Part shown: positions 23,723 to 34,619 of the stretch, one piece after another
How positions within the stretch are numbered: position 1 is the stretch's first letter
How the letters are laid out: every line of letters begins with the position of its first letter
Assembly: GCA_028279895.1 (NCBI GenBank)
Contig: JANQMY010000170.1
Coordinates: 1-36,388 of the forward strand
Length of the DNA: 36,388 nt
DNA from: Alphaproteobacteria bacterium
GTDB lineage: Bacteria > Pseudomonadota > Alphaproteobacteria > JANQMY01
Direction of reading: 5' to 3'
Program-made: the position numbers and the translations under genes
The notes under the pieces: model-generated
Database searches by the model: none
Told to the model about the DNA's origin: nothing
Seen by the model: only the letters and a program-made list of their open reading frames with translations

Positions 23723-23762
23723 TAGAGCGGCGGATGGTGAAATGGAACCATCCGCCGCTCTA
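23723..23762 (-). terminator. Long hairpin downstream of der
   Basis: A 16-bp perfect stem (TAGAGCGGCGGATGGT at 23723-23738 with 23747-23762) has an 8-nt loop. It lies 51 bp past the der stop and directly abuts the IS right end, its first bases being the TA target duplicate. The intact site probably ended transcription of the yfgM-bamB-der unit. Confidence 0.6.
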
Positions 23763-23813
23763 TAGTCAAGGTCAGCGTACCGCAATCAGCCGACAATAGG
23801 CAAAACCGGTGCG

Positions 23814-25160
23814 TTATTTTCGTTTGGCCCGATTGGCATAGGGGTTCTCGCCTTTGCGCATCAATACGCGGATCGGGGTGCCCTCAAATCCGAAATGCTC
23901 GCGCAGGCCGTTCACCAGATAGCGGCGATAAGCGGCGGGCAGCGCCGACGGCCGGCTCACAAACACCACAAAGGTGGGGGGCCGCGCCTTGGTCTGGGTG
24001 ATGTAGCGGATCTTGATGCGTCTGCCACTGACCGCCGGCGGCGGATGCCGCTCCAGTGCCTCGGACAGCCACTGGTTCAGGGCGGACGTGCCCACACGCT
24101 TGTTCCACACCTGATAGGCTTGCGTCACAGCCGGCAGGATTTTCCTCAACCCTTCGCCGGTCAGACCCGACAGCGTAACCCAGCGCACGCCTTTCAATTG
24201 AGGCAAATCGCTTTCCAACCGGCGCCGCAGAGCCTTGGCCATGCCGTCGCGTTCCTCGACCAAATCCCATTTATTGACGGCGATGACAACAGCGCGCCCT
24301 TCCCGTTCGATCATGTCGGCGATCTGCAGATCCTGCTTTTCCAGCGGGGTTTCGGAGTCAAGAACCAACACGGTGACATCCGCAAAGCGAATGGCCCACA
24401 GCGTGTCGGCCACTGACAAGCGCTCCAGCTTTTTGACCACCTTCGCCTTCTTGCGCATGCCTGCCGTGTCGAACAGCCGAAAACGCACCCCGTTCGATTC
24501 CCATTCGACGCTAATGGCATCGCGCGTAATGCCGGCTTCCGGGCCCGTCAGCAGCCGCTCTTCGCCGATCAGCTTATTGATGAGGGTCGACTTCCCCACA
24601 TTCGGCCGGCCCACAATGGCAACGTGAATGGGCCGGTCGGCAGCTTCTTCATCGTCTGTGGGCGCTTCGCGCTCGAAGGGCGCCAGAGCTTCGTAAAGTT
24701 CGCCCATGCCTTCGCCATGCGCGGCAGAAATGGCGACCGGATCGCCTAAACCCAATTGAAACGCTTCATAGATGCCTGCATCAGCTGCCTGCCCTTCGCA
24801 TTTATTGGCAACCAAGACGACGCTGCCCGCCGAGCGGCGCAGCATGTCCGCCCACTGAGCATCGGTCGGCGTAATACCCGCCCGCGCATCCACCAGGAAC
24901 AGGCAAACATCCGCCATTTCCACAGCCAATTGGGTTTGGATTTGAATCCGCGCATCCAAACTATCACCTGCCGCTTCTTCAAAACCGGCGGTATCGATCA
25001 CCGTAAAGGTGAGGTCACCGATGCGCCCTTCCGCCTCCCGGCGATCTCGGGTAACGCCGGGCAGGTCGTCAACAAGGGCAAGTTTCTGTCCAACCAGACG
25101 GTTGAACAGGGTCGATTTGCCCACATTGGGACGGCCGACAATGGCAACGGTAAAAGACAT
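23814..25160 (-). CDS. der: Ribosome-assembly GTPase Der
   Basis: A 448-residue protein with two tandem GTPase domains and a C-terminal KH-like domain, needed for 50S maturation. G1 motifs are [14 protein letters not shown] (residue about 8) and [14 protein letters not shown] (about 183). DTAGFEE and [11 protein letters not shown] are the G3 motifs. NKCEGQ and NKWDLV are the G4 motifs; NKCE deviates from NKxD in the first domain, as in other Der proteins where it reads NKxD or NKxE. The C-terminal part ends [12 protein letters not shown]. It starts 24 bp after bamB, forming the yfgM-bamB-der unit. Confidence 0.96.
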   Translation of the reverse strand: MSFTVAIVGRPNVGKSTLFNRLVGQKLALVDDLPGVTRDRREAEGRIGDLTFTVIDTAGFEEAAGDSLDARIQIQTQLAVEMADVCLFLVDARAGITPTDAQWADMLRRSAGSVVLVANKCEGQAADAGIYEAFQLGLGDPVAISAAHGEGMGELYEALAPFEREAPTDDEEAADRPIHVAIVGRPNVGKSTLINKLIGEERLLTGPEAGITRDAISVEWESNGVRFRLFDTAGMRKKAKVVKKLERLSVADTLWAIRFADVTVLVLDSETPLEKQDLQIADMIEREGRAVVIAVNKWDLVEERDGMAKALRRRLESDLPQLKGVRWVTLSGLTGEGLRKILPAVTQAYQVWNKRVGTSALNQWLSEALERHPPPAVSGRRIKIRYITQTKARPPTFVVFVSRPSALPAAYRRYLVNGLREHFGFEGTPIRVLMRKGENPYANRAKRK

Positions 25161-25184
25161 AGCACCGTCTTAACACACGCCGCC

Positions 25185-26558
25185 TCACCGCATCGCAATC
25201 AAATCGGCATCGTCGGTGAGGATATAGAGCGTTTGGTTGGCAACGATAGGCGGAATGAAGGTCCCCTCCGGTATGGTAATACCGCCCGTGACGCCGCCTA
25301 CATAGGGCGACACGGACACGGCATATCCGTCCGAGGACAGAACAATCAGCCGGTCTCCCGCCAAGACGGGCCCGGCCCATTCAATGGGATCTTCCTTCTT
25401 TTTCTCGTTGCGGTAGCGGGGAAGCTGGGTGATCCAGCGGATACGCCCATCGCGGCGTGAAATGCACACCACTTCGGCATCCAAGGTCACCAAATAGATG
25501 AAGTCGCCCGCCACCCACGGGGTTTGAACGCCGCCAATGTCCCGGGTCCAAACGCGCTGTCCGGTGCGCGCATCGATGGACACCATCCGTCCGGAATGGC
25601 TAATGGCCACCACACGGCCACGATCGACGACGGGCCGCCCGGCGATATCGTTCAAGGCGGTGAGCCCCGTCAGATTACCGGTACGGGTCAAGGAATCGCT
25701 CCAGGCGGTCTGCCCGTTCTGCACCCGCAAGGCATAGATTTCGCCCGACGTATAGGGAACGACCACGATCTCACCAGCAACCGCAGGGCTTGCGCTGCCC
25801 AAGAGACCGGCGGTTTCCGAAATGCCCTGATGATCCCACAGCACGCGGCCGTCAGACGAGGCCAGCACTTGAAGCTGATTGTCGGTGGTGGTGACGAACA
25901 CCCGTCCGCCATCCGCCGTGGGCGAGGCGCGGAACGGTACACTGAATTTCTTCATCCAAATTTCGTCACCGGTCGCCGCATCGAGCGCGTGGATGTGACC
26001 GAACCCTGTGGACACAAACACGCGGCCATCTTCATAGGCGACCCCGCCGCCAAAGCCCGTCTGAGCACTTTGCCGCCTCGGGGTTAGTTCTTTCCGCCAA
26101 ATGCGGTCGCCGGTTTCCGCTTCGAAGGCCGACACGCGCGCCCGAGAGTCCAGCGCGAAAATCCGGCCATCCGCCATAACGGGCGTCGCGGTGAGGCGCG
26201 TATTGCCCCCTGACCCCGACCCGATCCGGCTGCGCCAGATTCGGCGCGGCCGGTCGGCCAACGCCAGGTGGTGCATGGCATGGCTGGCATAGCCCCCGGG
26301 CTGCGGCCACTCGCCATTGGCATAGGGCTGAGGCAAGCGCACTTGCAAATCGGCGATGCGCGGATCTGCTTCCAACTGCTGTTCGAGCGATAGCACCGAG
26401 ATGCGCTCTCCTTGCAGGGCGGGTCCGTCGCCGCCGCCGCCGGTAAACAGATCGCCGACTGTTTCACAGCCGCCGAGCACCAAGGCGAACGCGCTGCTGA
26501 GAATCACCAGAAGCCGCCGCCCAGGACGTTGTGTACCAGTGGGTGTCATGACACTCAT
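25185..26558 (-). CDS. bamB: Outer-membrane assembly lipoprotein BamB
   Basis: A 457-residue PQQ-like beta-propeller lipoprotein of the BAM complex, which inserts beta-barrel proteins. The signal peptide ends at the lipobox LGGC with the lipidated C31. Repeated W-x-x-x-L and GRVFVSTGFGHIHALDAATGDEIW-type blades are spread over the rest (DGRVLWDHQG, RTGQRVWTRD). Its ATG overlaps the stop of the upstream yfgM by one base (TAATG at 26556-26560), so translation is coupled. der follows after 24 bp. The conserved order yfgM-bamB-der supports the assignment beyond the generic propeller fold. Confidence 0.92.
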   Translation of the reverse strand: MSVMTPTGTQRPGRRLLVILSSAFALVLGGCETVGDLFTGGGGDGPALQGERISVLSLEQQLEADPRIADLQVRLPQPYANGEWPQPGGYASHAMHHLALADRPRRIWRSRIGSGSGGNTRLTATPVMADGRIFALDSRARVSAFEAETGDRIWRKELTPRRQSAQTGFGGGVAYEDGRVFVSTGFGHIHALDAATGDEIWMKKFSVPFRASPTADGGRVFVTTTDNQLQVLASSDGRVLWDHQGISETAGLLGSASPAVAGEIVVVPYTSGEIYALRVQNGQTAWSDSLTRTGNLTGLTALNDIAGRPVVDRGRVVAISHSGRMVSIDARTGQRVWTRDIGGVQTPWVAGDFIYLVTLDAEVVCISRRDGRIRWITQLPRYRNEKKKEDPIEWAGPVLAGDRLIVLSSDGYAVSVSPYVGGVTGGITIPEGTFIPPIVANQTLYILTDDADLIAMR

Positions 26559-27274
26559 TACTCGGATACTCCAGTTTCAGGGGCCGGTTCCGTCTCAGGC
26601 GCAATCTCCACCGCGGCCGGTTCGCCTTGCGGTGCGTCCATCACGATGAGCATCTCGGTTGCGCGCCTGCGAATGCTGGCAGGGGTTTCCGGGTCCTGTG
26701 CAAGCCGCTCGAAGCTTTGAATTGCCCGCGCCCGGTCATTGTCTTTAAACGCCGCATAGCCGAGGATTTCCAGCGCGGTAGACCGCCACGGCGTCTGGGA
26801 TTCGGCCAGAGTCACCACTCGGCTTCGGATATCGGCATATGGTGCGATTTCGGCAAGCAACACGGCGGCCTTGATTTGCGCCAGCCGGCGAAACGATTCA
26901 TCTATGGACGGGTCCGCCGCAATCTCGTCAAACAGAACGATCGCTTCATCGATTTTATTCTGGTCACCCAAAATGCCCGCCTTGCGAAACTTGGCCAACG
27001 CTTCATAGCCCTCCGCGCCGGACTGCGCCAAAGCGGCAAAGGCCGTGAGTGCGCTTTCCTGCTGGTCCGCGCGATCCAATTCTGAGGCAGCGATGTACTG
27101 GCCGGCCAATTCCATGCGTTGCGACTTCTGATAGCCCTGCCAAAACTGATAGGCCGCAGTGCCTGCTACAATCAGCACGACCCCGGCGATAATGGTGGTG
27201 CCCCATTGATCCCAAATTTTTTGGTAGCGCTCGCGCCGGACGTCTTCTTCGACCTCGCGGAAAATGTCGGTCAA
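26558..27274 (-). CDS. YfgM-like tetratricopeptide membrane protein
   Basis: A 238-residue protein: a cytoplasmic start LTDIFREVEEDVRRERYQKIWDQWG, one transmembrane helix (TIIAGVVLIVAGTAAYQFW, residues about 28-46) and a periplasmic helical repeat domain (ESALTAFAALAQSGAEGYEALAKFRKAGIL...). YfgM-like proteins associate with SecYEG and periplasmic chaperones. The start is TTG at 27274: GGAGC lies 8 nt upstream and the family N-terminus begins exactly there; longer starts add unrelated sequence. First gene of the yfgM-bamB-der unit. Confidence 0.85.
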   Translation of the reverse strand: MTDIFREVEEDVRRERYQKIWDQWGTTIIAGVVLIVAGTAAYQFWQGYQKSQRMELAGQYIAASELDRADQQESALTAFAALAQSGAEGYEALAKFRKAGILGDQNKIDEAIVLFDEIAADPSIDESFRRLAQIKAAVLLAEIAPYADIRSRVVTLAESQTPWRSTALEILGYAAFKDNDRARAIQSFERLAQDPETPASIRRRATEMLIVMDAPQGEPAAVEIAPETEPAPETGVSE

Positions 27275-27542
27275 CCTGTTGCTCCAAGCGTGTTTCTGTT
27301 CGGATTTTCGACCGGATCTCTTGTTTCTTGCTTCTGAAGATCCCGAAAAATTTGCGCGTAAAGTACATGGCGCGCCCGAACATCGCAATTCGCCCGAACA
27401 GGAAAGTTGCGGCGGCGGTTTACTTTATCGAAGACAGGGCCGCGATGCCGCATAACAGCCGCAGGATCGCGCAGCTGGGCGCGGCCTCAAACAGGCTTCG
27501 AACGCTTTCGAACAATGGGGTGGAATCGGACCAAATGACCTT

Positions 27543-27797
27543 TTAGCCGTAGGTTCTCACCTGGCTTGCGGCCTTCTGGCTCGTATATGCCGCCAAGAGA
27601 CGGATATCTTTGTCGGTGATGCCGTCGCGGTTCATCATGATTCGCACCACGTCCGACTGCAGTAAGGCATCCAGCGACAACTCTTCAAACAAATCCGCAT
27701 CGGGCTCGTGGTCGGCCGAAAAATAAGCGGCTGCCTCAACTTGGCGCCCGTACGCCCCCGGCTTCTTGTCCCCCCTGCGTTTCAGAAATCCCAGCAT
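27543..27797 (-). CDS. Conserved-looking hypothetical protein
   Basis: An 84-residue soluble protein starting MLGFLKRRGDKKPG. A polar N-terminus is followed by FFSADH-like AYFSADHEPDADLFEELSLDALLQSDVVRIMMNRDGITDKDIRLLAAYTSQKAAS, two or three amphipathic helices. GGAGG five bases before the ATG at 27797 gives a strong start, so it is a genuine gene. I do not recognise the family, and no cysteines, signal peptide or membrane segment are present. The 268-bp gap to yfgM suggests an independent unit. Confidence 0.75.
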   Translation of the reverse strand: MLGFLKRRGDKKPGAYGRQVEAAAYFSADHEPDADLFEELSLDALLQSDVVRIMMNRDGITDKDIRLLAAYTSQKAASQVRTYG

Positions 27798-28069
27798 CGG
27801 TTCCTCCACAGGTCCAGAAGTCGTTCCAATGGTTAACGCAGATTATCACAAAAGCCTAAAACTGTCCTAAGCGAAAGCATCAAGGTTTAAAGACAGGAGA
27901 CGAACTCTTCGATTATTTGTTCTAAAAGAGACGGTATATGGTTGTTTTTTCACATGTTTGTCGTTTTCACCGGCGAGTCGTTCCGTCACCCATACCCGCT
28001 AAACATCGGTTGTCGGCCCATGCTCCGAATGCGAGTGAACGCCATCAAACACCACGTTTTGTCGCGTTT

Positions 28070-28657
28070 TCATCCCGGTATTGCAGAACGGCCCACCACC
28101 CCTGACGCACCGATTTCCTCCGCAAGTTCCGTGAGCTTCGGCCAGTTGCCTCCGACCAAATCGTAATGATGGACGTGGTCCCAGAAACTGATGAGATGAA
28201 ACGCCAAATATGTCAGCTCCGCCGATTGAAAAACGGATATTTCCGCTTCACACCATTCCAAGGCATTCGCCACTACCGCACGCGCTTTGTCGAAGTAAGG
28301 CAGGTTTCGCGTTTCAAGCCCGGTCCGCTCGGCAAGAACAATCCGAACTTCTGCCGCCATGGCCCCATTCAGAACGGCACGGGCATTGAGAGTGCTCGCA
28401 TCGCTCGTCAGCACGTCAAACCGATCGACCGGGTCATAATGACGGACAAGGTGTGCGGCAATGTGATCGGAATCGAAGAGTGTTGTGGCACCATCCCGCA
28501 ACACAGGGACGTTCATAAGCGGGTTGCTGGAAAAAACTTCAGCATCCGAGGCAGCCACATTGCCCACATCGATCAGCGTATAATCGCGTTCAAGATGGTC
28601 TAGAAGCAGTCGCACCTTCCTGGTGAAGTGCGATACAGGTGTACCATAGAGCTGCAT
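28070..28657 (-). CDS. Glutathione S-transferase-like protein
   Basis: A 195-residue protein with an N-terminal thioredoxin-like GST domain: MQLYGTPVSHFTRKVRLLLDHLERDYTLIDV, then NPLMNVPVLRDGATTLFDSDHIAAHL, where N-P-x-x-x-V-P-V-L and the S-D motif bind glutathione. The C-terminal helical domain is shorter and less typical (WCEAEISVFQSAELTYLAFHLISFWDHVHHYDLVGGNWPKL). The start is uncertain between ATG 28657 and ATG 28666; 28657 begins the domain. Substrate unknown. It is downstream of guaA's orientation but in a separate unit (126-bp gap). Confidence 0.85.
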   Translation of the reverse strand: MQLYGTPVSHFTRKVRLLLDHLERDYTLIDVGNVAASDAEVFSSNPLMNVPVLRDGATTLFDSDHIAAHLVRHYDPVDRFDVLTSDASTLNARAVLNGAMAAEVRIVLAERTGLETRNLPYFDKARAVVANALEWCEAEISVFQSAELTYLAFHLISFWDHVHHYDLVGGNWPKLTELAEEIGASGVVGRSAIPG

Positions 28658-28783
28658 GTGCCCCATATAGCGATAACGTCCGAGAAATAAACCGGGCCCG
28701 ATTTTGCGCGTCACCACGCATTTCAATTCAAACAGCGAATGACGGAACCGAGAATGACCGACACTTTGGTTGAAAGCCCCGGC

Positions 28784-30331
28784 CTACTCCCACTCGATCG
28801 TACCGGGCGGTTTTGAGGTGATGTCATACACGACCCGATTTATCCCCTTGACTTGATTGATAATTCGGGTGGCGACGCCGCCTAGGAATTCATGGGAAAA
28901 ATCGTAATAGTCCGCGGTCATGCCGTCGGTCGACGTGACCGCCCGCAGGGCACACACATAGTCATAGGTCCGTTCGTCGCCCATGACACCAACCGTCCGA
29001 ACCGGCAACAGAACCGCAAAAGCCTGCCAAATCTCGTCGTAAAGACCGGCGGCGCGAATCTCCTCCAAATAGATCTTGTCGGCCTGCCTCAGAATCTGAA
29101 GTTTTTCCCCCGTAATCTCGCCCGGCACGCGGATGGCCAGGCCGGGACCGGGAAAAGGATGCCGGCCCACAAAGGCGTCGGGCAACCCCAACTCACGGCC
29201 CAATGCCCGCACTTCGTCCTTGAACAGCTCGCGCAGGGGCTCGACCAGCTTCATATTCATGCGCTCGGGCAAGCCGCCCACATTGTGGTGGGACTTGATG
29301 GTCACGGACGGCCCACCCGTGAACGAGACACTCTCAATCACGTCCGGATACAGGGTGCCCTGCGCCAGAAAATCCGCCCCGCCGATTTTGCCGGCCTCTT
29401 TCTCAAACACATCGATAAAGGTGGACCCTATGATCTTGCGCTTCTGTTCCGGGTCTTGAACACCGTCCAGCCGGTCCAAAAAGAGGTCCGACGCTTCCAC
29501 ATGCACCAGCGGAATGTTGTAGGTGTCGCGGAACAAGGACACGACTTCTTCCGGTTCGTCCGCCCGCATCATGCCCGTGTCGACAAAAACGCACGTCAAT
29601 TGATCGCCGATAGCTTCATGCAGCAGAACAGCCACCACCGAGGAGTCGACCCCCCCGGACAAACCGCACAACACCCGGCCGTCGCCCACCTGCGCCCGGA
29701 CCTGGGCCATAGCCGATTCCTTGAAGGCCTCCATGGTCCAGTCGCCCGTGCAGCCCGCGACACGATGGGTGAAGTTGCGCAGCAGTTCGGCGCCCCGCGG
29801 GGTGTGCACCACTTCCGGATGGAACTGAACCCCATAGAATTTGCGTGCGTCATCGGCAATCGCCGCAAACGGCGCCGAAGGTGTCGATGCCACCACCCGA
29901 AAGCCGTCCGGCAGTGACATCACGCGGTCGCCATGGCTCATCCATACAGGCTCTTCCGCGCCCACCTCGAACAGCCCGTCGAATAAATCGCAGCGATCCA
30001 CGATCGAGACTTTGGCCCGTCCGAATTCGCGGTGGTCGGCATTTTCGACCTGTCCGCCGAGCTGCGCCACCATGGTCTGCTCGCCGTAACAAATGCCAAG
30101 AACGGGCAGCCCCATCTCGAAAAGACGGTCCGGCGCATGGGGCGGTTCATCCAACGTGACGCTGGCAGGCCCCCCGGACAGAATGACTGCTTGCGGCTGA
30201 AACGCGTCGAGCGCTTGCTCCGCCTTCTGAAAAGGAACAATCTCGCAATAGACACCGCTCTCCCGGACGCGCCGCGCAATAAGTTGCGTGACTTGCGATC
30301 CGAAATCGATAATCAGTATACGGTCTGTCAA
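28784..30331 (-). CDS. guaA: GMP synthase (glutamine-hydrolysing)
   Basis: A 515-residue enzyme converting XMP to GMP. The class I glutaminase domain starts with [23 protein letters not shown], with nucleophile C81 in GICYGEQ and the His/Glu pair in QFHPEVVHT. The ATP-pyrophosphatase domain has the P-loop [10 protein letters not shown], and the C-terminal dimerisation domain ends [16 protein letters not shown]. The start is TTG at 30331, overlapping the stop of the upstream TPR gene as TTGA; no ATG fits, and longer in-frame versions add nonsense sequence from within the TPR gene. It is the last gene of the guaB operon. Confidence 0.96.
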   Translation of the reverse strand: MTDRILIIDFGSQVTQLIARRVRESGVYCEIVPFQKAEQALDAFQPQAVILSGGPASVTLDEPPHAPDRLFEMGLPVLGICYGEQTMVAQLGGQVENADHREFGRAKVSIVDRCDLFDGLFEVGAEEPVWMSHGDRVMSLPDGFRVVASTPSAPFAAIADDARKFYGVQFHPEVVHTPRGAELLRNFTHRVAGCTGDWTMEAFKESAMAQVRAQVGDGRVLCGLSGGVDSSVVAVLLHEAIGDQLTCVFVDTGMMRADEPEEVVSLFRDTYNIPLVHVEASDLFLDRLDGVQDPEQKRKIIGSTFIDVFEKEAGKIGGADFLAQGTLYPDVIESVSFTGGPSVTIKSHHNVGGLPERMNMKLVEPLRELFKDEVRALGRELGLPDAFVGRHPFPGPGLAIRVPGEITGEKLQILRQADKIYLEEIRAAGLYDEIWQAFAVLLPVRTVGVMGDERTYDYVCALRAVTSTDGMTADYYDFSHEFLGGVATRIINQVKGINRVVYDITSKPPGTIEWE

Positions 30332-30801
30332 TTGGTTACTTTTGCCTTGAAGTCGTTGACGGCAGCATAGAGGTCTTTGTATTCGCTGCAAGAGGGGCCG
30401 CAAACCCGCGACAAACGGTCCAGCTTGGCTTGGGCGGCATCGAGGTCGTCCGACGACAGGTCGCTTTGGCCGCCCCAATTGAGCGCCCGCACTTCGTCGG
30501 GGTCTATGGCCAGCGCAATGCCGAAGAATTTCTTGGCGTCGGGCAGATTGCCTGTCTGTTGATGGGCGAAGCCCAAATAGCTATAGGCCTGAGCGTTTTT
30601 GGGATACGCCACGACCGCCTGCTCGAACAGCTTGATCGCGTCCTCGAACTGTTCTCGCTGCACCAACGCAATGCCATCGCCGAGCAGCAACTCAGACACT
30701 TTCTCCGATTGGCGGCTGTATTTCGCCGCCTGCGCCGGGAACAATGCCCCGAAGGCCACGCTCACCACGATAAGCGCCGCTAGAAATTTGGATGTCCACA
30801 T
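30328..30801 (-). CDS. Periplasmic TPR protein
   Basis: A 157-residue protein with a signal peptide ([26 protein letters not shown], cleavage near residue 25) and two or three TPR motifs: [31 protein letters not shown] and [35 protein letters not shown] paired-Cys segment, [10 protein letters not shown], lies near the C-terminus. It sits between the RsmB-like gene and guaA and is coupled to guaA through TTGA. A role with guanine synthesis is not obvious. ATG 30801 is preferred to 30903 because the signal peptide starts there. Confidence 0.85.
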   Translation of the reverse strand: MWTSKFLAALIVVSVAFGALFPAQAAKYSRQSEKVSELLLGDGIALVQREQFEDAIKLFEQAVVAYPKNAQAYSYLGFAHQQTGNLPDAKKFFGIALAIDPDEVRALNWGGQSDLSSDDLDAAQAKLDRLSRVCGPSCSEYKDLYAAVNDFKAKVTN

Positions 30802-30868
30802 AACGACCAAGCCAGAAAATTCCGCGTTCCCCAATAAACCGCCAATCTTCCCGCTTCCCCCGGTATCG

Positions 30869-32164
30869 TCAAGTGTTCCCTCGGCGGTTCTTGGCAAAAA
30901 CATTGATGTAAAATCCGTCTGTTTTGTGGCGTGCCGGCGTCAATTGCAGCCCAGGTGAGCGAATATCGGCGCCCTGGGAAATACCCAACTCCGTCGCCAG
31001 ACGCGCGGATGAAACGGACATAAGGGTCGGATGACCCGTTTCAATCGTTGTCACGACGTCTTGATTCTCCATCGGCAAAACGGAACAGGTCACATAAACC
31101 AATCGGCCGCCGGGTTTCAGAAGCTTTTCCCCAAGAGCCACCAATTCCGTCTGCACTTTCACATAGGCCGTCAGGCGTTCAGGCGTCAGCCACCAACGCG
31201 CTTCCGGCTGCCGCCGCCAGGTGCCGGTGCCGCTGCACGGCGCGTCCACCAACACCACATCGGCTTTTTCCCCAAGCGACGCAATCAGCTCCGCATGGTG
31301 GTTTTTGCTGAGATGTTGGGTCTCGATCCGGTCTGCCCCTGCCCGTCCGGCCCGCTCGACAAGCCGCTGCAGCCGGCCGTCATCGATGTCGCCGGCCACC
31401 AGCCGGCCTCGATTCTCCATCGCCGCCGCAAGTTGCAGGGTTTTGCCCCCCGCCCCCGCCGCCAGATCGACCACGCAATCACCCGGTTGCACCCGACAGG
31501 CCCGGCCGGCGATCTGCGAGCCCAGATCCTGCACCTCAAACATGCCGGACTTATACAGATCGAGATCGAGCAGCTTGGCGTCGGCGGGAAGTTCAAGCCC
31601 GTTCGGGCTCCCCACCAGAGGCGAGCAGGACAGTCCAAGACGCTCAAACTCTGTATGCAGACGATCTCGGGTCGTCTTCAACTCATTGGCACGCACATGC
31701 AGGGGGGCGCGCCCGGCCATCGCCATCAGCTCGTTTTCCAGGTCGGCCCCGAACTGACGTCGAAGTTCCGGCTCCAGCCAAGACGGCACATTATGGCGGG
31801 CCCAGAGCGGCATCTCTTCCTGAGGGCCATGTCGAAGCTGTGCCTGTTCGTCGGGCGACAGGGAGGCAGGCGCGTAGGTTTGCCCATTAAACAGCGCCTC
31901 CAGCGCCTCCAAGCTTTCGCCATCGGCCCACCTCAAGAGACCGGCAACAAGCATGCGCCCCCCGGCGTGAGGAATACGCCAAATGATCTCGCCGCGGTGC
32001 CGAAAAACCCGGTAGACCAAGTCCTTAATCGCCGCCCTGTCCTTCGAACCGGCATAGCGATGCTGCCGCGCCCAGCGTCGAAAAAAATCATCAAAACGGA
32101 ATGGGTCCGATCCCAGCGTATCCAGAATCTCGATCGCCGCTTGCGCGCGGGCAGCCGGGGTCAC
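30869..32164 (-). CDS. RsmB-like rRNA m5C methyltransferase
   Basis: A 431-residue RsmB/NOP2/Sun-family enzyme. The N-terminal NusB-like helical region is followed by the SAM domain: DLAAGAGGKTLQLAA (motif I), VLVDAPCSGTGTWRRQPEARW with the PCSGTG catalytic loop, and the second conserved cysteine in YVTCSVLPMEN. These two cysteines carry out m5C chemistry. The exact rRNA position cannot be read off. GTG at 32164 follows AAGAGG. It begins 30 bp after guaB, in the alphaproteobacterial guaB-rsmB-guaA order. Confidence 0.92.
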   Translation of the reverse strand: MTPAARAQAAIEILDTLGSDPFRFDDFFRRWARQHRYAGSKDRAAIKDLVYRVFRHRGEIIWRIPHAGGRMLVAGLLRWADGESLEALEALFNGQTYAPASLSPDEQAQLRHGPQEEMPLWARHNVPSWLEPELRRQFGADLENELMAMAGRAPLHVRANELKTTRDRLHTEFERLGLSCSPLVGSPNGLELPADAKLLDLDLYKSGMFEVQDLGSQIAGRACRVQPGDCVVDLAAGAGGKTLQLAAAMENRGRLVAGDIDDGRLQRLVERAGRAGADRIETQHLSKNHHAELIASLGEKADVVLVDAPCSGTGTWRRQPEARWWLTPERLTAYVKVQTELVALGEKLLKPGGRLVYVTCSVLPMENQDVVTTIETGHPTLMSVSSARLATELGISQGADIRSPGLQLTPARHKTDGFYINVFAKNRRGNT

Positions 32165-32194
32165 AGACCGGCCTCTTTCAGATACGGCAAGGGC

Positions 32195-33685
<1,491 letters not shown>

Positions 33686-33795
33686 TCAATTGGATGGCCA
33701 GAGGGCATATCACCTTCGCCCCTGGAAAGCAAAAACAAGTCACACCGGTCCGAACCGTCGTTTGGACATCATGGAGAAGAGATAGGAGGATCGAC

Positions 33796-33814
33796 GCAAA
33801 AGCCAAGCTTTTGC
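33796..33814. repeat. Short hairpin between rlmE and guaB
   Basis: A perfect 8-bp stem GCAAAAGC / GCTTTTGC has a 3-nt loop, in the 162-bp gap. It could end the rlmE message or affect the guaB leader. No U-tract. Confidence 0.35.
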
Positions 33815-33835
33815 AGGACTTTTGTGCAGCCGGTT

Positions 33836-34573
33836 CTACCGATCGGCTGAAGATCCTGAGCCTTGCACGCCACGAAATCCGGTCGCCACCACATAGAGTT
33901 CCGCCGACCCCGCGCGACTCGCTTTGGGTTTGACGTGCCGGACGGTCAAAAACTGGCGCTTCATCAGATCCAACACGTCCCGCTCGGATCCCCCTTGAAA
34001 GACCTTGGCCACGAATGCCCCCCCGGGGTGTAAGCACCCCACTGCAAAGTCCAGGGCCGCTTCCAGCAGCCCGATAATACGCAAGTGATCGGTCTTGCGG
34101 TGGCCGGTGGTGGACGGCGCCATATCCGACAACACCACATCGACCTTGCCGCCCAGAAGATCCATGATCTTGTCCGGGGCGTCCGCCGCCATGAAATCGA
34201 GCTGCACCACCTGCGCCCCGGGCACCGGGTCCATCTCCAAAATGTCGATTGCCGTAACTTGTGTGGCGTCGTCGCTGCCGACACGCTCGACCGCCACTTG
34301 CGTCCAGCCGCCGGGGGCCGCCCCTAAATCGAGCACGCGGGCATGGGGTTTGAGGAATTTGTACTTGTCGTCCAGCTCCAACAGTTTGAAGGCGGCGCGC
34401 GACCGGTATCCCGCACGTTTCGCAGCAGCCACGTAAGGGTCGTTGAGTTGGCGTTCCAACCACAGGGTCGATGACAGCCGGCGCCCTTTGGCCGTTTTCA
34501 CGCGCACTTTCAGATTGCGTCCGCCCGGGGCCGACGATTTGCCTTTCGAGCCTTTGCCAGATTTGGAGGGCAT
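33836..34573 (-). CDS. rlmE: 23S rRNA (uridine-2'-O-)-methyltransferase RlmE
   Basis: A 245-residue FtsJ-type enzyme that methylates U2552 of 23S rRNA late in 50S assembly. A basic N-terminal extension (residues 1-35) precedes the domain. The K-D-K-E tetrad is visible: K in [12 protein letters not shown] in [11 protein letters not shown] in FVAKVF and E in [12 protein letters not shown] motif I is [15 protein letters not shown]. It starts 47 bp after the ppx stop, and both probably share a transcript. A 162-bp gap separates it from guaB. Confidence 0.96.
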   Translation of the reverse strand: MPSKSGKGSKGKSSAPGGRNLKVRVKTAKGRRLSSTLWLERQLNDPYVAAAKRAGYRSRAAFKLLELDDKYKFLKPHARVLDLGAAPGGWTQVAVERVGSDDATQVTAIDILEMDPVPGAQVVQLDFMAADAPDKIMDLLGGKVDVVLSDMAPSTTGHRKTDHLRIIGLLEAALDFAVGCLHPGGAFVAKVFQGGSERDVLDLMKRQFLTVRHVKPKASRAGSAELYVVATGFRGVQGSGSSADR

Positions 34574-34619
34574 GTCTCTTCTAGTAACGGTTCAATTAGA
34601 ACAATGAAACGCTTTACGC

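Noticed and set aside
27367..27546. 59-residue plus-strand frame between yfgM and the small hypothetical gene
   Set aside because: No ribosome site, no recognisable features, and it overlaps the end of the opposing gene.
28892..29917. 341-residue plus-strand frame over guaA
   Set aside because: Antisense shadow of guaA, low-complexity residue pattern, no family.
30332..30478. N-terminal extension of GuaA in the same frame
   Set aside because: It overlaps the TPR gene and is not like any GuaA; the TTG at 30331 gives the canonical N-terminus.
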